Of a stretch of DNA of 64,000 nucleotides, positions 12,984-25,524 are shown one piece after another (the first letter of the stretch is position 1; each line of letters starts with the position of its first letter). The position numbers and the translations under genes were made by a program. Location: positions 2,579,001 through 2,643,000 of the forward strand of contig NC_092611.1 of NCBI RefSeq assembly GCF_047663525.1. Reading direction: 5' to 3'. The notes below the pieces were generated by a model. The model searched no databases. It was not told where the DNA came from and saw nothing but the letters and a program-made list of their open reading frames with translations. This DNA is from Anas platyrhynchos. Taxonomy: Eukaryota > Chordata > Aves > Anseriformes > Anatidae.

Positions 12984-14177
12984 GTGTTACCGAGATGGGA
13001 AAAGGCTGAAGACCAACACCACAAACTAATAACAGATGCACTTAGTATGGTTCAAGATAAGGTATCTTTAGCTCTTAGATGTACACAAGCACAGTTATGG
13101 ATGCAGGCAACGGCTGCCTTGATCATCGGAGAAGGAAATGAAGGCATTTTTCCAGTTGAAGTCCAAAAGACTGTTTGGGACAATGCCAATGATTTTGAGA
13201 AGTTCCAATCTTGGTGGACTCTGGTAAATTTTACCTATGATCCCATTGTTAACATGGCTACTGCCTTTGTGCTTACTGTAAGTAATGCCACAGTTTATGT
13301 TATTCACCCCATCATTGCACTAGGATTAAACCATGAGGAGACAGTTCTCTATCCTTCGGAGCATAGAACATGGGCACAGATGGAGAATGGGAAATGGCAG
13401 TCTGTAAATCTAGAATCATGTGTTACCCAGCAACAACAAGGATTTATTTGTGAAAGCAACACAATTGATGCTCAGGATGTATGTCTTGACATGGAGCAAG
13501 CTGTTTGCCACTTTGAAATTCATCCAAATACTAGTCAAAAGACTGTGCTTGCATATATTGGTCAAGGCTGTGTAAGTTTAAGAACTGCTTGTGCTTTTGT
13601 AGAAGTAGATAAGGAAAACATAACTCTCCCTAGCAAAAATCACTCTAACTTTTGTATTTGTAACTTTGTTAGAATCGTTGAGTGTGATTTTCTATATTTG
13701 GCACCAGTGGTATCCCACCAGTTGATCAAGTCTAACAACACAATGTATCACAAGTTATTACCTACACCTATTGGGATGAACCTCACATTAGTGAAGCAAC
13801 TAGTTAAACACCAAGACCTGATCAAAATTTTAAAAAGCAGTCAGGAAAATGGAAAGAAGACTCTAATCACTGTCCACCATGATACAAAGGAAATAAGAAG
13901 AGTTTTGCAAAGAGTAAAACAAGACACAAATTACAACTGGTGGGATGCACTCTTTGGATGGTCGCCAACTGCAACTGGGATTTTGAACACCTCGAGACAC
14001 ACAATTATTGTTTTACTGATAATAGTTGGTGTAAGTTTAATATTGTCTTTTGTAATACTTGTTTGGAATTGGAAATTGTTACAACAAATGGCTATATTAG
14101 CTTCCTTGACAAAAGTACATGGCGAGGCATTGAGGGGTACATATCATAGAGACTGGGAAGAAGAATTTTTGTATTAA
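12984..14177 (+). pseudogene. Endogenous retrovirus env-like open frame (397 codons)
   Basis: A single uninterrupted frame runs for about 1.2 kb and ends just before a polypurine tract. It has no usual ATG at its left edge (first codon GTG; first ATG at 13047) and upstream in-frame relatives of the sequence near 12815-12980 are cut by stops, so it is the 3' part of an older env. Several N-X-S/T sites and paired cysteines are visible in the middle, a long heptad-like region, then a hydrophobic membrane span around residues 342-365 (IIVLLIIVGVSLILSFVILV) and a short basic/acidic tail. That layout fits a retroviral transmembrane subunit plus adjoining surface-subunit sequence. A signal peptide is absent. 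Class is not settled. It is described here as a relic; domestication is possible but unproven. Confidence 0.7.
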
Positions 14178-14201
14178 GTAAAAGAATTTACTAGATTTTC
14201 C

Positions 14202-14215
14202 AAAAAAGGGGGGAC
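14202..14215 (+). other. Polypurine tract of the ERV
   Basis: AAAAAAGGGGGGAC stands directly between the env-like stop codon and the LTR start TGAAAC, the position and composition expected for the plus-strand primer of retroviral reverse transcription. Confidence 0.75.
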
Positions 14216-14895
14216 TGAAACATGGGATTAGAAATTAGAGAGAAATTGATTAAGAATCAATATGTAGGCAACACTTATTGCTTAATATGTGCTACATTTG
14301 CGATGTGCCTGTGCTGCGCTTAGGCCTCCAGATAACAGGAGCCCCTGGGACCCCAAGAACCAGATCAAACCAACCTTATGGTTCAGACCATGGCCCCTGT
14401 GACCAAGGGCTCAGAGATAGGGAGGACGGTTCTTAAAACGGCAAGAAAAAGAATGTCAAACATGCAAGGCCTCAAGATAACAGGAGCCCCTCAGACCCGG
14501 AGAACCGGACCAAACCAACCTTATGGCCCAGATTGTGACCAAGGGCTCAGAGAGCATGTGTGAGGAGATGAGGTGAAAAGTTCAACCCTGATGAAGACAT
14601 CTTACTTCATCCTCACGACCCTCAGCGCCCACCACCAGAAGGCACTGCGCAAGCGCAGAGGAGAGGAGTTTATGGAAATGACTTCTTGGAGCTAATTTTA
14701 ATACTAAGTAGGGACAGGTTATGAATATGTATAGGCATACTGGGAAACCTCATGCATATGTAAATCTTTACTGCATATAACTGAAGCAAGTTGCCATGTT
14801 AGAGGCACACGACTTTGGTGGGACTACCCCCCATGCCACCCAACGCTGAATAAACATACCTACTTTACAGTCTTACTGATTGTGGAGTCAGCTTT
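14216..14895 (+). mobile_element. 3' LTR of the endogenous retrovirus
   Basis: It begins with TG right after the polypurine tract. U3 contains an internal duplication: segments with GATAACAGGAGCCCC and CCAAACCAACCTTATGG style sequence recur about 140 bases apart (near 14330-14410 and 14470-14545). A polyadenylation signal AATAAA is at about 14850 and the element fades out near 14895. No full-length 5' LTR is found, so the provirus has lost its left end. Confidence 0.65.
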
Positions 14896-15159
14896 CCATG
14901 AGTCATATCCACCTGGTGAACGTGCTCTCAGATGTTACACAGACACTAGGAAAGCAATTGCCTTACTCAGGAATAAGCTGAAACTACTTAGTTTGGCAGA
15001 GTTACATCAAGGAAAACCTGCATTTCAGAGACACATCTCCTTACAACAAAGTGATGCCATGAAAGCATTACCTCCAAAACACCACCATGTATATTTCATA
15101 GCTGGAAGGGGCTACTCTGCAAAGCACGGAACTAAAACAAAGGGGGGACAGGAGGACAG

Positions 15160-15700
15160 AGGGCTTTACTTGGCTGGCACCGGGCAGGGCAGGGCAGGCC
15201 CCCGGCACGCTGCTACTCGGACGGAAAAAACGAAGGCGCCTCCGCCCACCCCTCTCCCCTCGGGACCGCAGACGAGTACCCCGGCAGCGCCGTACCTCGC
15301 CGGCCCCCGGCCCGCAGAGCAGGCCCCGGCCGCCACAGGGGCCGCATGCGGTCGCCCCCGCCTCCTCACCGCCGCCGGCCACCGGCTGGCCGGCAGCTCG
15401 CCCGGCATCGGTCGCCATGGCGGCCCGGCGGGAAGGCGAGCAGAGAGAGCGGCACCGGCAGCGCCCCGGCCCTCCGCAGCGCCCGGGCCCGGCGACGCCG
15501 CGCTTCGGCCGTGAGGGGGCGTTGCCACGGAGACCCCGGCGGGCGGGCACCGGGGGAGAGGCAGCGAGCGGGACCGGTCCGAGCGCCTTCGGACCCCGGT
15601 GGGCCCTGCCAGCAGAAGGGCTTCCCCGCGTTGCGCCGGCCAGGCTCAGCCACCCTGGCACTCGCGGCGTTTTGCCCGTGTCCACACGCAGCCTGTGGGA
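15160..15700. promoter_or_regulatory. CpG island, probable ANKMY1 promoter
   Basis: A sharp rise in G+C and CpG density, with many CGG/GCC runs, stands between AT-rich ERV sequence on the left and ordinary sequence on the right. It lies at the expected 5' end of ANKMY1 on the minus strand. Overlapping long frames on both strands here are a by-product of GC richness. A divergent transcript to the right is possible, but no plus-strand gene is seen. Confidence 0.65.
15296..15418 (-). CDS. ANKMY1: Candidate ANKMY1 first coding exon
   Basis: Inside the CpG island the minus strand has an ATG at 15418 and a good donor (GAG then GTACGG) after 15296. The 123 bases are open and end in phase 0, matching the phase-0 start of the MORN exon at 11003. 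The encoded peptide (MATDAGRAAGQPVAGGGEE..) is low-complexity and not conserved enough to identify. Another coding exon with additional MORN sequence could be missing between the two. Confidence 0.4.
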
Positions 15701-18700
15701 GGCCCGAACTCCTTCCTAGCAGCCGGAGCCCCACGCTGGCGGGGGCTGGCTCTGAGGAACGGTTTCTGAGAAAGGCACCGTTCAAACACGCCACGGCACA
15801 CGAGCAGCCCCTCACTTGCTGGGGACAGGGAACAAGAACTTGGCTTGGCACGGTGCGGTCCGGCAGGTTGCCGAGAGAAGCACGGGCCATGACAGGTAAG
15901 GCAGAAAAACAGCACGCAGGTGCTGCATAGGAGAACGCTCGGGGGCCGGGATTATTTCCCTGGATGGACAGACAGCCAACAATTCTGTCCCGGCCCGTCC
16001 TGGTGCAGACCCAGCCTGGTCCCTGCTTTCACAGCTGGTGCTTGTCCCCCTTCCCCCTGCACTCACACCCTCGTGGCACTTTCACCAGACTTTTCCAACC
16101 CACGTGTGCGGGTATCATATCAAACCCATGCAATGTGCTTGAATTGAGTGATGAACTTCAAGCTTGTGTCGTTGATTAGAGCAGGACTAAGAGCAGAGTG
16201 TAAACAGCTGTCTCAGAAATACACAAAATCTGTAAGCCCAAGGTATCAGATGTCCATACCAGCAACCTCTTCAGAGACATGACTGACACCTCGTTCACCA
16301 CCAGCACAGCACAGGGGTTCCCACCTTACCCCGTTGTGTTGCTCTTCTCACCCATCAGAGTTCTGCTGTGGCTAACAGATTTTTGCCAAAATGCTTTTTT
16401 TCCTATCGTTGCTACCTACTTAGAATCACTTGACCATGTGTGTGGAAGAATGTCTGCTCCTTTTAAAATAAGAAAGAGAGGAACCTATAAACAAGACCAT
16501 ACAGGAACACAAACCTAACTGCTCCCTTATCGGGAGGCAGTGGAAAGAACCAAACACGGTTGTATGAACTGATGCGAGAATGTGAGAGGGTAAGAGTATT
16601 TATTCCAGCAAGGCTATCTGATTGGGCATCTTGTCAATTAGCAAACTATGGGAAAAAGTGGAAAACATTAAAAAAAAAAAAGTGAGATTCACAGACCTGG
16701 CAAGAAAAGCATGGAGGCAATAGCAAGAGGCAAGCCTCCTAGTCACACTAATTGATGGACTGGTACAATCTACAGGTACGCCACTTCAGGAAGATCAATC
16801 CGGACTTTGCAGCTGGTAAGGCTGTGAGTGAGGGGGACCCTAGATGGAGAGGTGTGGGAGAAACAAAAAAAAACTGTACAAACTGATGAGGGGATGTGCA
16901 AGACAAGGAGGAGCAAGGAGGTACAAATTGGATGTGGGCAGAAAAGGATGTAAGAGGGCCAGCTGCATGTAAAACTGGGCCAGTCATGCATGTATGGCTA
17001 AGCCTTGCACCTGATCACTGCAGTCTGTCCTATATTCTTATTAAATCTTAACTAACTGCATATCTGCATATTCACACAGTCTAGCCTACCTGTGTGCGTG
17101 CTGCAAGGAGTCAGTACCAGCTACTGGTGAGACCTGTGTGTAAGTGAAAATGGGTTGCCAGGTGCTGGAGCCAGACTGGGTGTCTGTGCACTCTGGATTC
17201 TGGTGTCCGCTACAGTCGCCAGTGGGGGTCTTTAACTCCCAGACAATGTGGTGGGAACAGTTTGTGTCCCCAAAACCAACTCCTGTGGTGGGCCCATGTA
17301 AGCGAAGTGACTGAGGAACTCCACACTGACAGCAGGACCACTGGTCACAGCTTGTGTGCCTGGTGTCAGCTGCTGGGGAGTGCAAATGTCTGTATCTTCC
17401 TCAAACCTGGTGTGGATGGGATATACACGTGTGCTTAAGCTGGTTTGCTGGTAAACTTCAGCCGGTAAATAGAGGGGTCTCAGGTCCATACCAAGGTATC
17501 AGGTGGCGAGAGGACCATACTGGTACGCCCTGGGGGAACCTGCACGTGTAGAGTGCATGCAAGATGATCCTGTGAGTGTTTGCAGAAAACATCAGGCTGG
17601 TCTAGCCAGTGAGTAAGGGACCCAAGATGCAGGTAAGAGAGCCTTAGGTCTGGACAGGGGTACAGGTCAGGCAGAGTGGCCATTCCGGTACTTGAGGCAT
17701 CTGTGAATGTGTGTTTGTGAATCCTGAGTCATGTGTGTACTTGCAATAGTGATATTTTACCTCTGCCGGCAGAAGAGGAGAACAGATGTTTGTTTGATGT
17801 TTGTCTGTGTTTATGATAGTCCTGTGAGTAGGTGCTGTTGAAGGCTGCACCTTGTCTGCTGCAGTCTGTCTGACCAGCTGTGTCCATGTCCTGTCTTGTG
17901 TGTGCATGTGCTCAGCTTCACTATAGGCTGAATTTGCAAACAAGAAATCAGCAGCAGTGTCCCTTGGCCTGGATAGAGACCCTGGGGCTCCAGGCACCAG
18001 GTTGGGCTCCAGTGGCTGAGCAGGAAGGGACAGGGACAGGGCTACTAGAGGAGGCAGCCAGGGTCTTAACATCACGTGCTTACCAAGAGCTCTAAACCTA
18101 AATGGTAACCATCAAACCAGGAAGAGGTCTTGGGAAAGTTCCTATATGAACTGAAGAGGGGTTTGGGTTTTGGGAAAATTAGCAACATTGCAAGGAGCAT
18201 TTGAAGCAGGGGAGTGCTAGTGGGAAATTGTAGTGGCTGCTCGAGTGAAAGAAGATGATTTTAGCAGGTAAGGAGAATATTCTGAGAAGGAGTGATTACA
18301 GTAAAACTTACAGGCTTCTCGTAAGTTTCTGTTCAGGTACTACAAGGAGGACCTAGATGTTCCATTCACATTTCATAACACTAGGAAACCCTAGAAATTG
18401 GAGACAAACATAAAATTGTACTGTCTTGCAGCCTAATTATAACACTTTAATTAATTCCTCCTGAGTACTTGCTCAAGTCTTGTACCTTTGAACTAATGGA
18501 CGTTTCTTACAAAACAAGCTAAGGATGGAGTTTAAATCCTGTAAAACACTAGGACCTGCTATCTCAAAAAGCCAGTTTTTCTTAGATAACTGCAATTACC
18601 ATTTTTATTGAATACTGCATTGGTACTTGATGCTCAGACAAGGTAGACAACCTTCCTTTGAACCCTTTAGAGTGCACTTCACTTGTGGAGTTCACTTTTG

Positions 18701-19695
18701 TGGCAGACAGTTGCTATTTAGTTTTCAGGTCCTTTGCAATCTTTAAGAAAATGCCCACAAAAAGCTCTCACTGTTTAAAAAACAAATAATAAAAAAATAA
18801 AAATAAAACCACTGTATTCCTATTTTAAAAGAGAAATTGAGGTGTTCCAAATGAAAAGCAAATGTAGCTATGAAGCAGTGTGCATTTTGTTGCACAGGCT
18901 CACAGGCTGAACTGCTGAAGCTTGGGCAGATGGAAGCTAAATCTTACTGACACCATCAACTTGACAAAAGCTGCTTCACTGGCATTCCTCTGCTTAGCTG
19001 CAGCTCCTAAAGAGCACATATCTTCTCCAGTGAGAGGTCTCATACCATGCTATTAATGGATGCCATACACTTATGCTATCTAGTTGGCTTCATTTTTCAG
19101 TACTTTGGTATTGTTCCTTCTGTAATCTACTTCTGTGTCACTGTCTTTTGGTGATTTTTGAGCACTGTAGTAGAACCAGACCGCTGGATAGTATCAGGTG
19201 ACGTTTGTTTTCACCACCAGTCCCCAGTGTGAAGAATTCAGCAGGGCTGTTAAACAACAGAGAAATAGCAGCTTCCATTACAAAAAGTAGAGGAAAATTA
19301 AATGCTTATTCCAAAACATACTGCATACAGCAAACCCTGTTTTCAGGTTACTTTTCTCTTTAAATTCTAAAGAGGAGATAGGCCTTGCAGTTACCCTGGA
19401 AGTGAATAATTTTGTAATTTACACCAAAATAAACCCATAAAGTTAAGGACAGTGAGCAATTCTAGGCATGGTATGATTTTCAGTTTCGTGGCAAGTCATT
19501 ATTATTCCTGCAGGGGTCAGTATACCTTTCCACAGAGCAACGAGTGGGACTGCAATTCTTGTTCTGTAAAACAGTTAATTCCTACTTAAAAGAGCAGTAA
19601 AATTCAGCATAGACCTACTGTGAAAAAATCTGAACTAAGGTATAACAACAATTGATGAAAAAACATGAGAAGAAAAGACACCGGAGGGAAGAGGC
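15701..19695. other. No gene seen; unclassified sequence, possible LTR remnants
   Basis: About 4 kb without a supportable coding region. The frames here (up to 143 codons) lack any recognisable domain. Around 17000-17130 an ATTAAATCTTAACTAACTG segment followed by a GGTGAGACCTG motif looks like the end of an LTR and a leader, and 17130-18100 reads like an untranslated retroviral leader, but no gag, pol or env piece was recognised. Beyond 18.1 kb the DNA is AT-rich and appears unique. Confidence 0.35.
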
Positions 19696-19699
19696 AGTT

Positions 19700-20930
19700 G
19701 GAAATCAGTATCTCTCAATCCAGATGTTAACCATCTAATTAGATGCACTTAGAAAACTATGATCTAACTGCTGTCATGGAAATGTGGTGGGATGAATCAC
19801 ACAGCTGGAAGATTGGAATAGATGGTTACAAGCTTTACAGGAGAGATAGGCAGGGAAGGAAGGGTGCGGGCATTGACCTCTGTGTTAAGAAATTGATAGA
19901 TTGTGAAGAGCTGCCTCTGAGAAACAGCCAAGAGCCCATTGAGAGCCTGTGGGTAAAAATTAAGGACCAGATCAACAAAGGACATCCTGTGGTTGGAGTC
20001 TACTACAGGCCACCTGACCAAATGGAGCCTGTGGACGAGGCCTTCTTGCTCTAACTACAACGAGCATCATGCTCACGGGCTGTCATCCTCCTGGGGGATC
20101 TCAGCCACACAGATGTGTGCTGGGAAAGCCACATGGCAGGCAGTAAGCAATTGAGGAGGCTCCGGGAGTGCACTGAGGACACCTACCTCATCTAGGTATT
20201 AGACAAACCAACCAGAGGAGAAGTGTTACTGGACCTGGTGCTCACCAGTGCGGAAGAGCTCATTAAAGAGGTTAAGATTGGAGGAAGCCTGAGTTGCAGT
20301 GACCATGTCCTGGTTGAGTTTGTGATCTCGAGGGATATGGACCTACCTAAGAGCAAAGTCAGGACCGTGAACTTCCAGGTGTTCAAAGAATTAGTGAATG
20401 AGAGCTCATGGGACATGGTCCTCAGAGGATCTGATCAGAGCTGGCAACTCTTTAAGGATATTTTTCTTACTGTACAGGAGCTCTCTCTTCCCATATGTAA
20501 TAAATCAAGCAGGCAAGGTAGAAAACCAACATGGTTGAACAAGGACCTGCTTGTCAACTTAGGCAAAAAAAGGAAATGCACAAACAGTAGAAACAGGGCC
20601 ACGTGCCCTAGGAAGAGTACAGGGATGCTGTCTGGATGTGCAGGGATGGGATCAGAAAAGACAAGCCACTGACAGAACTAAATTTGGCAAGGGATGCAAA
20701 GAATGACAGGAAGGAGTTCCACAGGTGCATTGGCCACAAAAGAAAAACTAAAGTGAGCGTTCTGTCTTTGACAAATGAAGATGGAGAATGGGTAACAACA
20801 GAGGTGGAGAAGGCAGAGGTACTCAACAACTTCTTTGCCTCAGTCTTCACTGGTGGTCAGGCTTCCCACATCTCTGAAGTCTCCAACCAGAGAAAGCCTC
20901 CGCCAGAAAGCCTGAAATAACACGAGCAGC
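19700..20930 (+). mobile_element. CR1 LINE, endonuclease part of ORF2
   Basis: The plus strand encodes CR1 endonuclease sequence: YDLTAVMEMWWDESHSW and GYKLYRRDRQGRKGAGIDLCV (19743-20054), VVGVYYRPPDQ, then after a stop LLDLVLTSAEELIKEVKIGGSLSCSDH (20223-20672) and a linker leading to LNNFFASVFT before the reverse transcriptase (20636-20920). The reverse transcriptase itself is missing. Stops and a frameshift mark it as dead. Confidence 0.9.
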
Positions 20931-22310
20931 ATGGGCAGGTGAAGAAATGTGGGGAAATACCATTATGCTTATGCCAAGGAAAGCAATGAGGCAAAGAAAC
21001 TCTCTAGAGGGACAGTATCTTACCCAGCTGTGTCCCCCACCCAGCTATCAGCATTGCTGGTTTGTCCCTCTAAGCCTTCTGTCATGCGGGAGGAAAAGGG
21101 CACATGTCGGCAAGATGCACCTATCATCTGCTGGAGCTCTGGCTTCAGAGGAGGCATCTCATGCCCCAGACAACTTGAAGTTCATAGCAGAAGCTATAAC
21201 TCGTGGGAGAGGACATCAGGAGGCTAGCTCAGAGAAGGTGTCTGCACTGGAGGAACAGACAGGTTCCCCAAACCCACCCTGTGCAGCACTTATGACAGCA
21301 GTTTCCTCTCCTGCCCTCTGGAGAGCAGTACAACTCCACTGCCTGGACCTCTTTGTTCTTGGAGCACTTCCTCTGTCTTTTCCCATCCAAGTCTGTGAAA
21401 ACTTGACTCTGCCCTGCAGAAACCTCCCAGCAGGAGCAGGGCACATGGTTGTGCAGAGGAGCAGGTCAGAAGAAAATATTCAGCAGCCAGAAAATGTGAT
21501 GCTAGTGAAGTCAGGCTGCAGAGTGGGTGACATGATATTACAGGGTTTCAACAGACATGCTGGTCTATCAGTCTCTGTCTCTTCTCTACACTTAGGAAGG
21601 AAACTGAAAGCACTAACTCAGGAAAGTTCTTTGTATCGAGAGCTTTGCATGTAATTCCTGCCTTGACTTTCCTTGTGAAAACTGCACTTGGAAATGTCCT
21701 GGGGTGCTGTGGAGCTGTGAGCAGCCTGCCCCAGGCAGCAGCCCCCTGCTAGCAGCAGGACCCTGCCCTGCCCTGCCCTGCCTGGGGGTCTCCTTCCACT
21801 CACAGCTTCTCCCCGCAGCCCCTGGGCAGCTCCCCAGGCATGCTGAGTGCTGAGCCTGGCAGGAGGCACAGGCCCTGCCCCAGCACACAGCCCCTGGGGC
21901 ACAGCAGGGTCCCTGCTCTGCACCACAGACCTGGCCACCCCTGCCTGCACCCCCGGCTGCACAGCCTGCAGTCGACCTCAAAAGAGAGCCCTCATGCCCT
22001 ATCCTATGATGGTGCAGCAGAGAAGCCCCGCTGTGCAGCACATCCTCAACAGAAAAGAAATTGTGACAGACATCCTGAGAGATGCCATGATCTGAGGGAT
22101 ATGACTGCCTGCAATGTCTCTCTCCATTCTCTCTTCTCCCCATGCCACCTCAGTACCTGTGGTCACAGACCCCAGCCCTGCTGCGCTGTACAGAGGAGCT
22201 GCTCCTGGGCAGAGCTGTCTCTCTGCAGCACTGCCCATTTGCCAGGAGTTCCCTGTGGCCTAGGAGCCCGGCCCAGCTTAGCAGCAGAGTCTAGCGATGG
22301 TCCAAGATAT
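20931..22310. other. No gene supported; moderately GC-rich unclassified sequence
   Basis: A 235-codon frame (20947-21654, plus) and overlapping minus frames lack recognisable domains and look compositional. The 21650-22290 part has CCCTGCC repeats and resembles a dispersed repeat, but I could not name it. Confidence 0.35.
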
Positions 22311-22314
22311 GTGC

Positions 22315-24175
22315 AGGTAACTGGGTGACTTTTTGGCTTTCTGGGCTGCAAGCGCACATAGCCAACTCTTGTTGAGCTTCTTGTCAACCAACACCCCCAA
22401 GACCTTCCCCTTGGAGCTGTTCTCAATTCATTCTCCATCCAGCCTGTATTTGTGCTTAGGATTTCCCCAACCCAGGAGTAGACCCTGTTGAAATTCGTAA
22501 GTTTCACACTGGCACATCTCTCGAGTCTATCAAGGTACCCCCAGATGGCATCCCTTCCCTTCAGCATGTCGACAACACCACACAGCTAGGTGTCATTGGC
22601 AAACATGCTGAGGGTGCACTTGATCCCACTGTCCATGTCACTGACAAAGATGTTAAAAGAGCTCCAGTCCCAATACCAACCCCTGAGGAACACTGCTCGT
22701 TACTGATCTCCACCTGGACATTAAGCTGTTGACCACAATTCTTTGAATGTGACCATCCAGCCAATTCTTTACCCACCAAGTGGTCCATCCGTCATATCCA
22801 TGTCTGTCCAATTTAGAGATCATGGGGGACAGTGTCAAATGCTTTGCACAAATCTGAATGGATGACATAGTTTTCTTGCCATATACTGTAAACCCATCAT
22901 GGAAGGCCATGAGATTTGTTGGGCATGATTTACCCTTAGTGGAGCCATGTTGGCTGTCCCCAGTAGCCTCTCTGTTTTCCATGTGCCTTAGCATAGCATC
23001 CAGGATGATCTGTTCCATGATTTTGCCAGGCACAGAGGTGAGACTGACTAGCCTGTAGTTCCCCAGGTCTTACTTTTTTCCCTTTTTAAAAAGGGGGGTT
23101 ATGTTTCCCCTCTTCCAGTCACTGTGAATTTCACCAGACTGCCACGACTTCTCAAATATGATGCATAGTGGTTTAGCAAATTCATCCACCATTTCTCTCA
23201 GGCCACGTGGATGCACCTCATCATGTTTGATGGACTCATGTACCTTCAGGTGCCTTAGATAATCTTGAACCTGATCCCCTCCTACACTGTGTGGTTCTTC
23301 ATTCTTCCAGTCCCTGCTTTTGCCTTCTGGGACTTGGGCTATGTAGCTAGCTTTTGCCAGTGAAAAGTGAGGCAAAAGTCATTGAGTACCTCAGCCTTCT
23401 TCGTATCCAGCGTAACCAGGTGTCCCATTTCCTTCTGGAGAAGGCCCACAATTTCCCTAGTCATCCTTTTATCACCGATGTGCCTACAGAACTCTTTGTT
23501 TTTGCCTTTTTGCCTTTGATGTCCCTGGCCAAATTTAATTTTAACCAGGCTTTGGCTTTCCTAACCTGATCCCTGGCTGCTCAGACAGCTTCTCTATATT
23601 CTTTCCAGGCTATTTGTCCTTGCTTCCACACTTTGTAGGCCTCATTTTTCTGCTTGAGTTTGGACAGAAGTTCCTTGTTCATCCATGCAGGTCTCCTGGC
23701 ATTTTTTGCCTGATTTCCTCTTTGTTGGGATGCATCACTCCTGAGGATGGAGGAAATGATCCTTGAATATTAACCGTTCTTGAGCTCCTCTTCCCTTCAG
23801 GGCTTTGTCCTGTGGTACTCTACCAAGCAGATCCCTGAAGAAGGCAAAGTCTGCTCTCCCAAAGTCCACTGTTGTGAGCTTGCTGTGCTGCCTTCTCACT
23901 GCCCTCTGAGTACAAAACTTCACCATTTCATGGTGACTACAATCAAGCCTACCCTTAAGCTTCGCATTCCCCACTAGCCCCTCCTTGGTGGCGAGAATGA
24001 GGTCCAGCATAGCACCTCTGCTCTTTGGCTCCTCTATCCCTGTGAGAAGGAACCTCCTGGATTGCCTGTGCCCTGCTCCAACAGATAGCGGTGCAGTTGA
24101 AGTCCCCAAGAGAACCAAGACTTGTGAATGTGATACTGCTTTTGTCTGTCTGTATAGGGCAATGCTGCCTCCTCA
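22315..24175 (-). mobile_element. Long degenerate CR1 LINE (minus)
   Basis: The minus strand gives CR1 ORF2 pieces in order: an endonuclease segment (LDLILATKEGLVGNAKLKGRLDC region, 23735-24118), linker, reverse transcriptase entry (GNITPLFKKGKK, 23070-23375), then PGKIMEQIILDAMLRHME and FHDGFTVYGKK (22653-23033) and the region following the catalytic motif. Many frameshifts and stops. The 3' end is at the left. Confidence 0.9.
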
Positions 24176-24651
24176 TTGCCCCTCCCACAGGGCTTAGCCA
24201 GACAAGTGTACTGACAGGCCTTTTATTTACAAGTGATGAGCCCTTTTATACCCTTTTCTATCTATTCCGCCTGTTTGTTCTTCCAGTTCCCCCTTCTCTC
24301 TGCACACTCCTCATGTTTTTTCTGAGCTCTGCAGTTTCTGCACCCTCCCAGTTTAGGGCCCCTGGGTTCATATCAGTTGGAAGGTTCATCTCTCTTGGAA
24401 GTGGTGCCTGCAGCCTGTTAGCCTGTCCATTAGTATGACTGAGAGGTCTGTTTCTTGTCATTGTCTTCCAGCTTAGAAGTTCTCCATCTGATAGCCTTGC
24501 TTGAATAAATATTCCTACATTCTCACATAAATTAGCATGAGTGACTAGATTTGGTTCCCAGCACTGCATCCCTTTCTTCCCCTTGTTGCTGTGGCAAATG
24601 ATCCTTGACCAGGTACCCTTAAAGGAGTAGACACTCTCCTACATACCCTTA

Positions 24652-25165
24652 TGTCATGGTTATGGCTGGGACAGAGTTAATTTTCTTTGTAGAGGCTCAC
24701 ACAGTGCTGTGTTTTGGATTTAGGATGAGAATGCTGCTGCTAACACACCAACATTCCAGTTGTTGCGCAGCCATGCTCACACAGAGCCAAGGACTTTTCA
24801 GGTTCTCATGCTGCCCTACCAGCAAGGAGATAGAGGCAGGACAGCTGACCCCAACCAGCCAAAAGGATGTGCCATACCATATGGTATCATGCTCAGCAAT
24901 GAAGGCTAGGGTAAAGAATGAAGAAGGGTAGGACATTCAGAGTGGTGGCATTTGTCTTCCCAATAAACTATTATGTATGATAAGCCCTGCTTTCCTGGCA
25001 GTGGCTGAACACTTGCCTGCCGATGGGGAGTAGTGAATGAATTCCTGGTTTTGTTTTGCTTGCATGTACAACTTTTGCTTTACATAGTAAACTGTTTTTG
25101 TCTCAACTCATGAATTCTTGCACTTTTACCTTTCCATTTCTCTCCCCCATCCTGTCTTCTTAAGT
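24652..25165 (+). mobile_element. Solo avian ERV LTR
   Basis: It starts TGTCATGGTTATGGCTGGGA and contains the segments characteristic of a widespread avian LTR: an ACAGAGTTAATTTTCTTTGTAG block, GGACAGCTGACCCCAACCAG, CCATATGGTATCATGCTCAG and, near the end, GAATTCCTGGTTTTGTTTTG with AACTGTTTTTGTCTCAACTC. The last part of U5 appears lost. No internal retroviral genes flank it, so it is a solo or truncated LTR. I recognise the family but do not assign its database name. Confidence 0.75.
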
Positions 25166-25524
25166 TGAAGAAAACAAGGAAACCTTGAAGAAAGCAGGTA
25201 ATACCTAGTCAGAAGGACTCTGTAGTTCTTCTGACTATTCTGATAGAATAGTAGAACCAAATTTGAAATATATTACTATATTTAGTTAGATAGAAGGGAG
25301 ACTAGAAACTTTGTATGTCTGATGCTACCTTACTCACTAATTAGTCAACCTTATCTGTAAGACCATAGAGAATTGTATCCCAGGATGGGGGAGAGGGGTC
25401 AAGATAACCTAGGCCTGGAGGATGTGCCTGTAAAGAATTGGTGAGGAACTCACAGTGTGTACTTATCTTTGAATTTACACTCCAATTTGAGTCTTAGAGA
25501 GTTTCTTTGATGAATTTTTATGGT

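Noticed and set aside
15068-15930. Overlapping frames of 100-205 codons in the 15.3-kb CpG island
   Set aside because: Shadow frames due to lack of stop codons in GC-rich DNA; only the short phase-compatible ANKMY1 exon candidate is kept.
20947-21654. 235-codon plus-strand frame
   Set aside because: No recognisable domain, no splice context, and it adjoins a dead CR1 in a repeat field.
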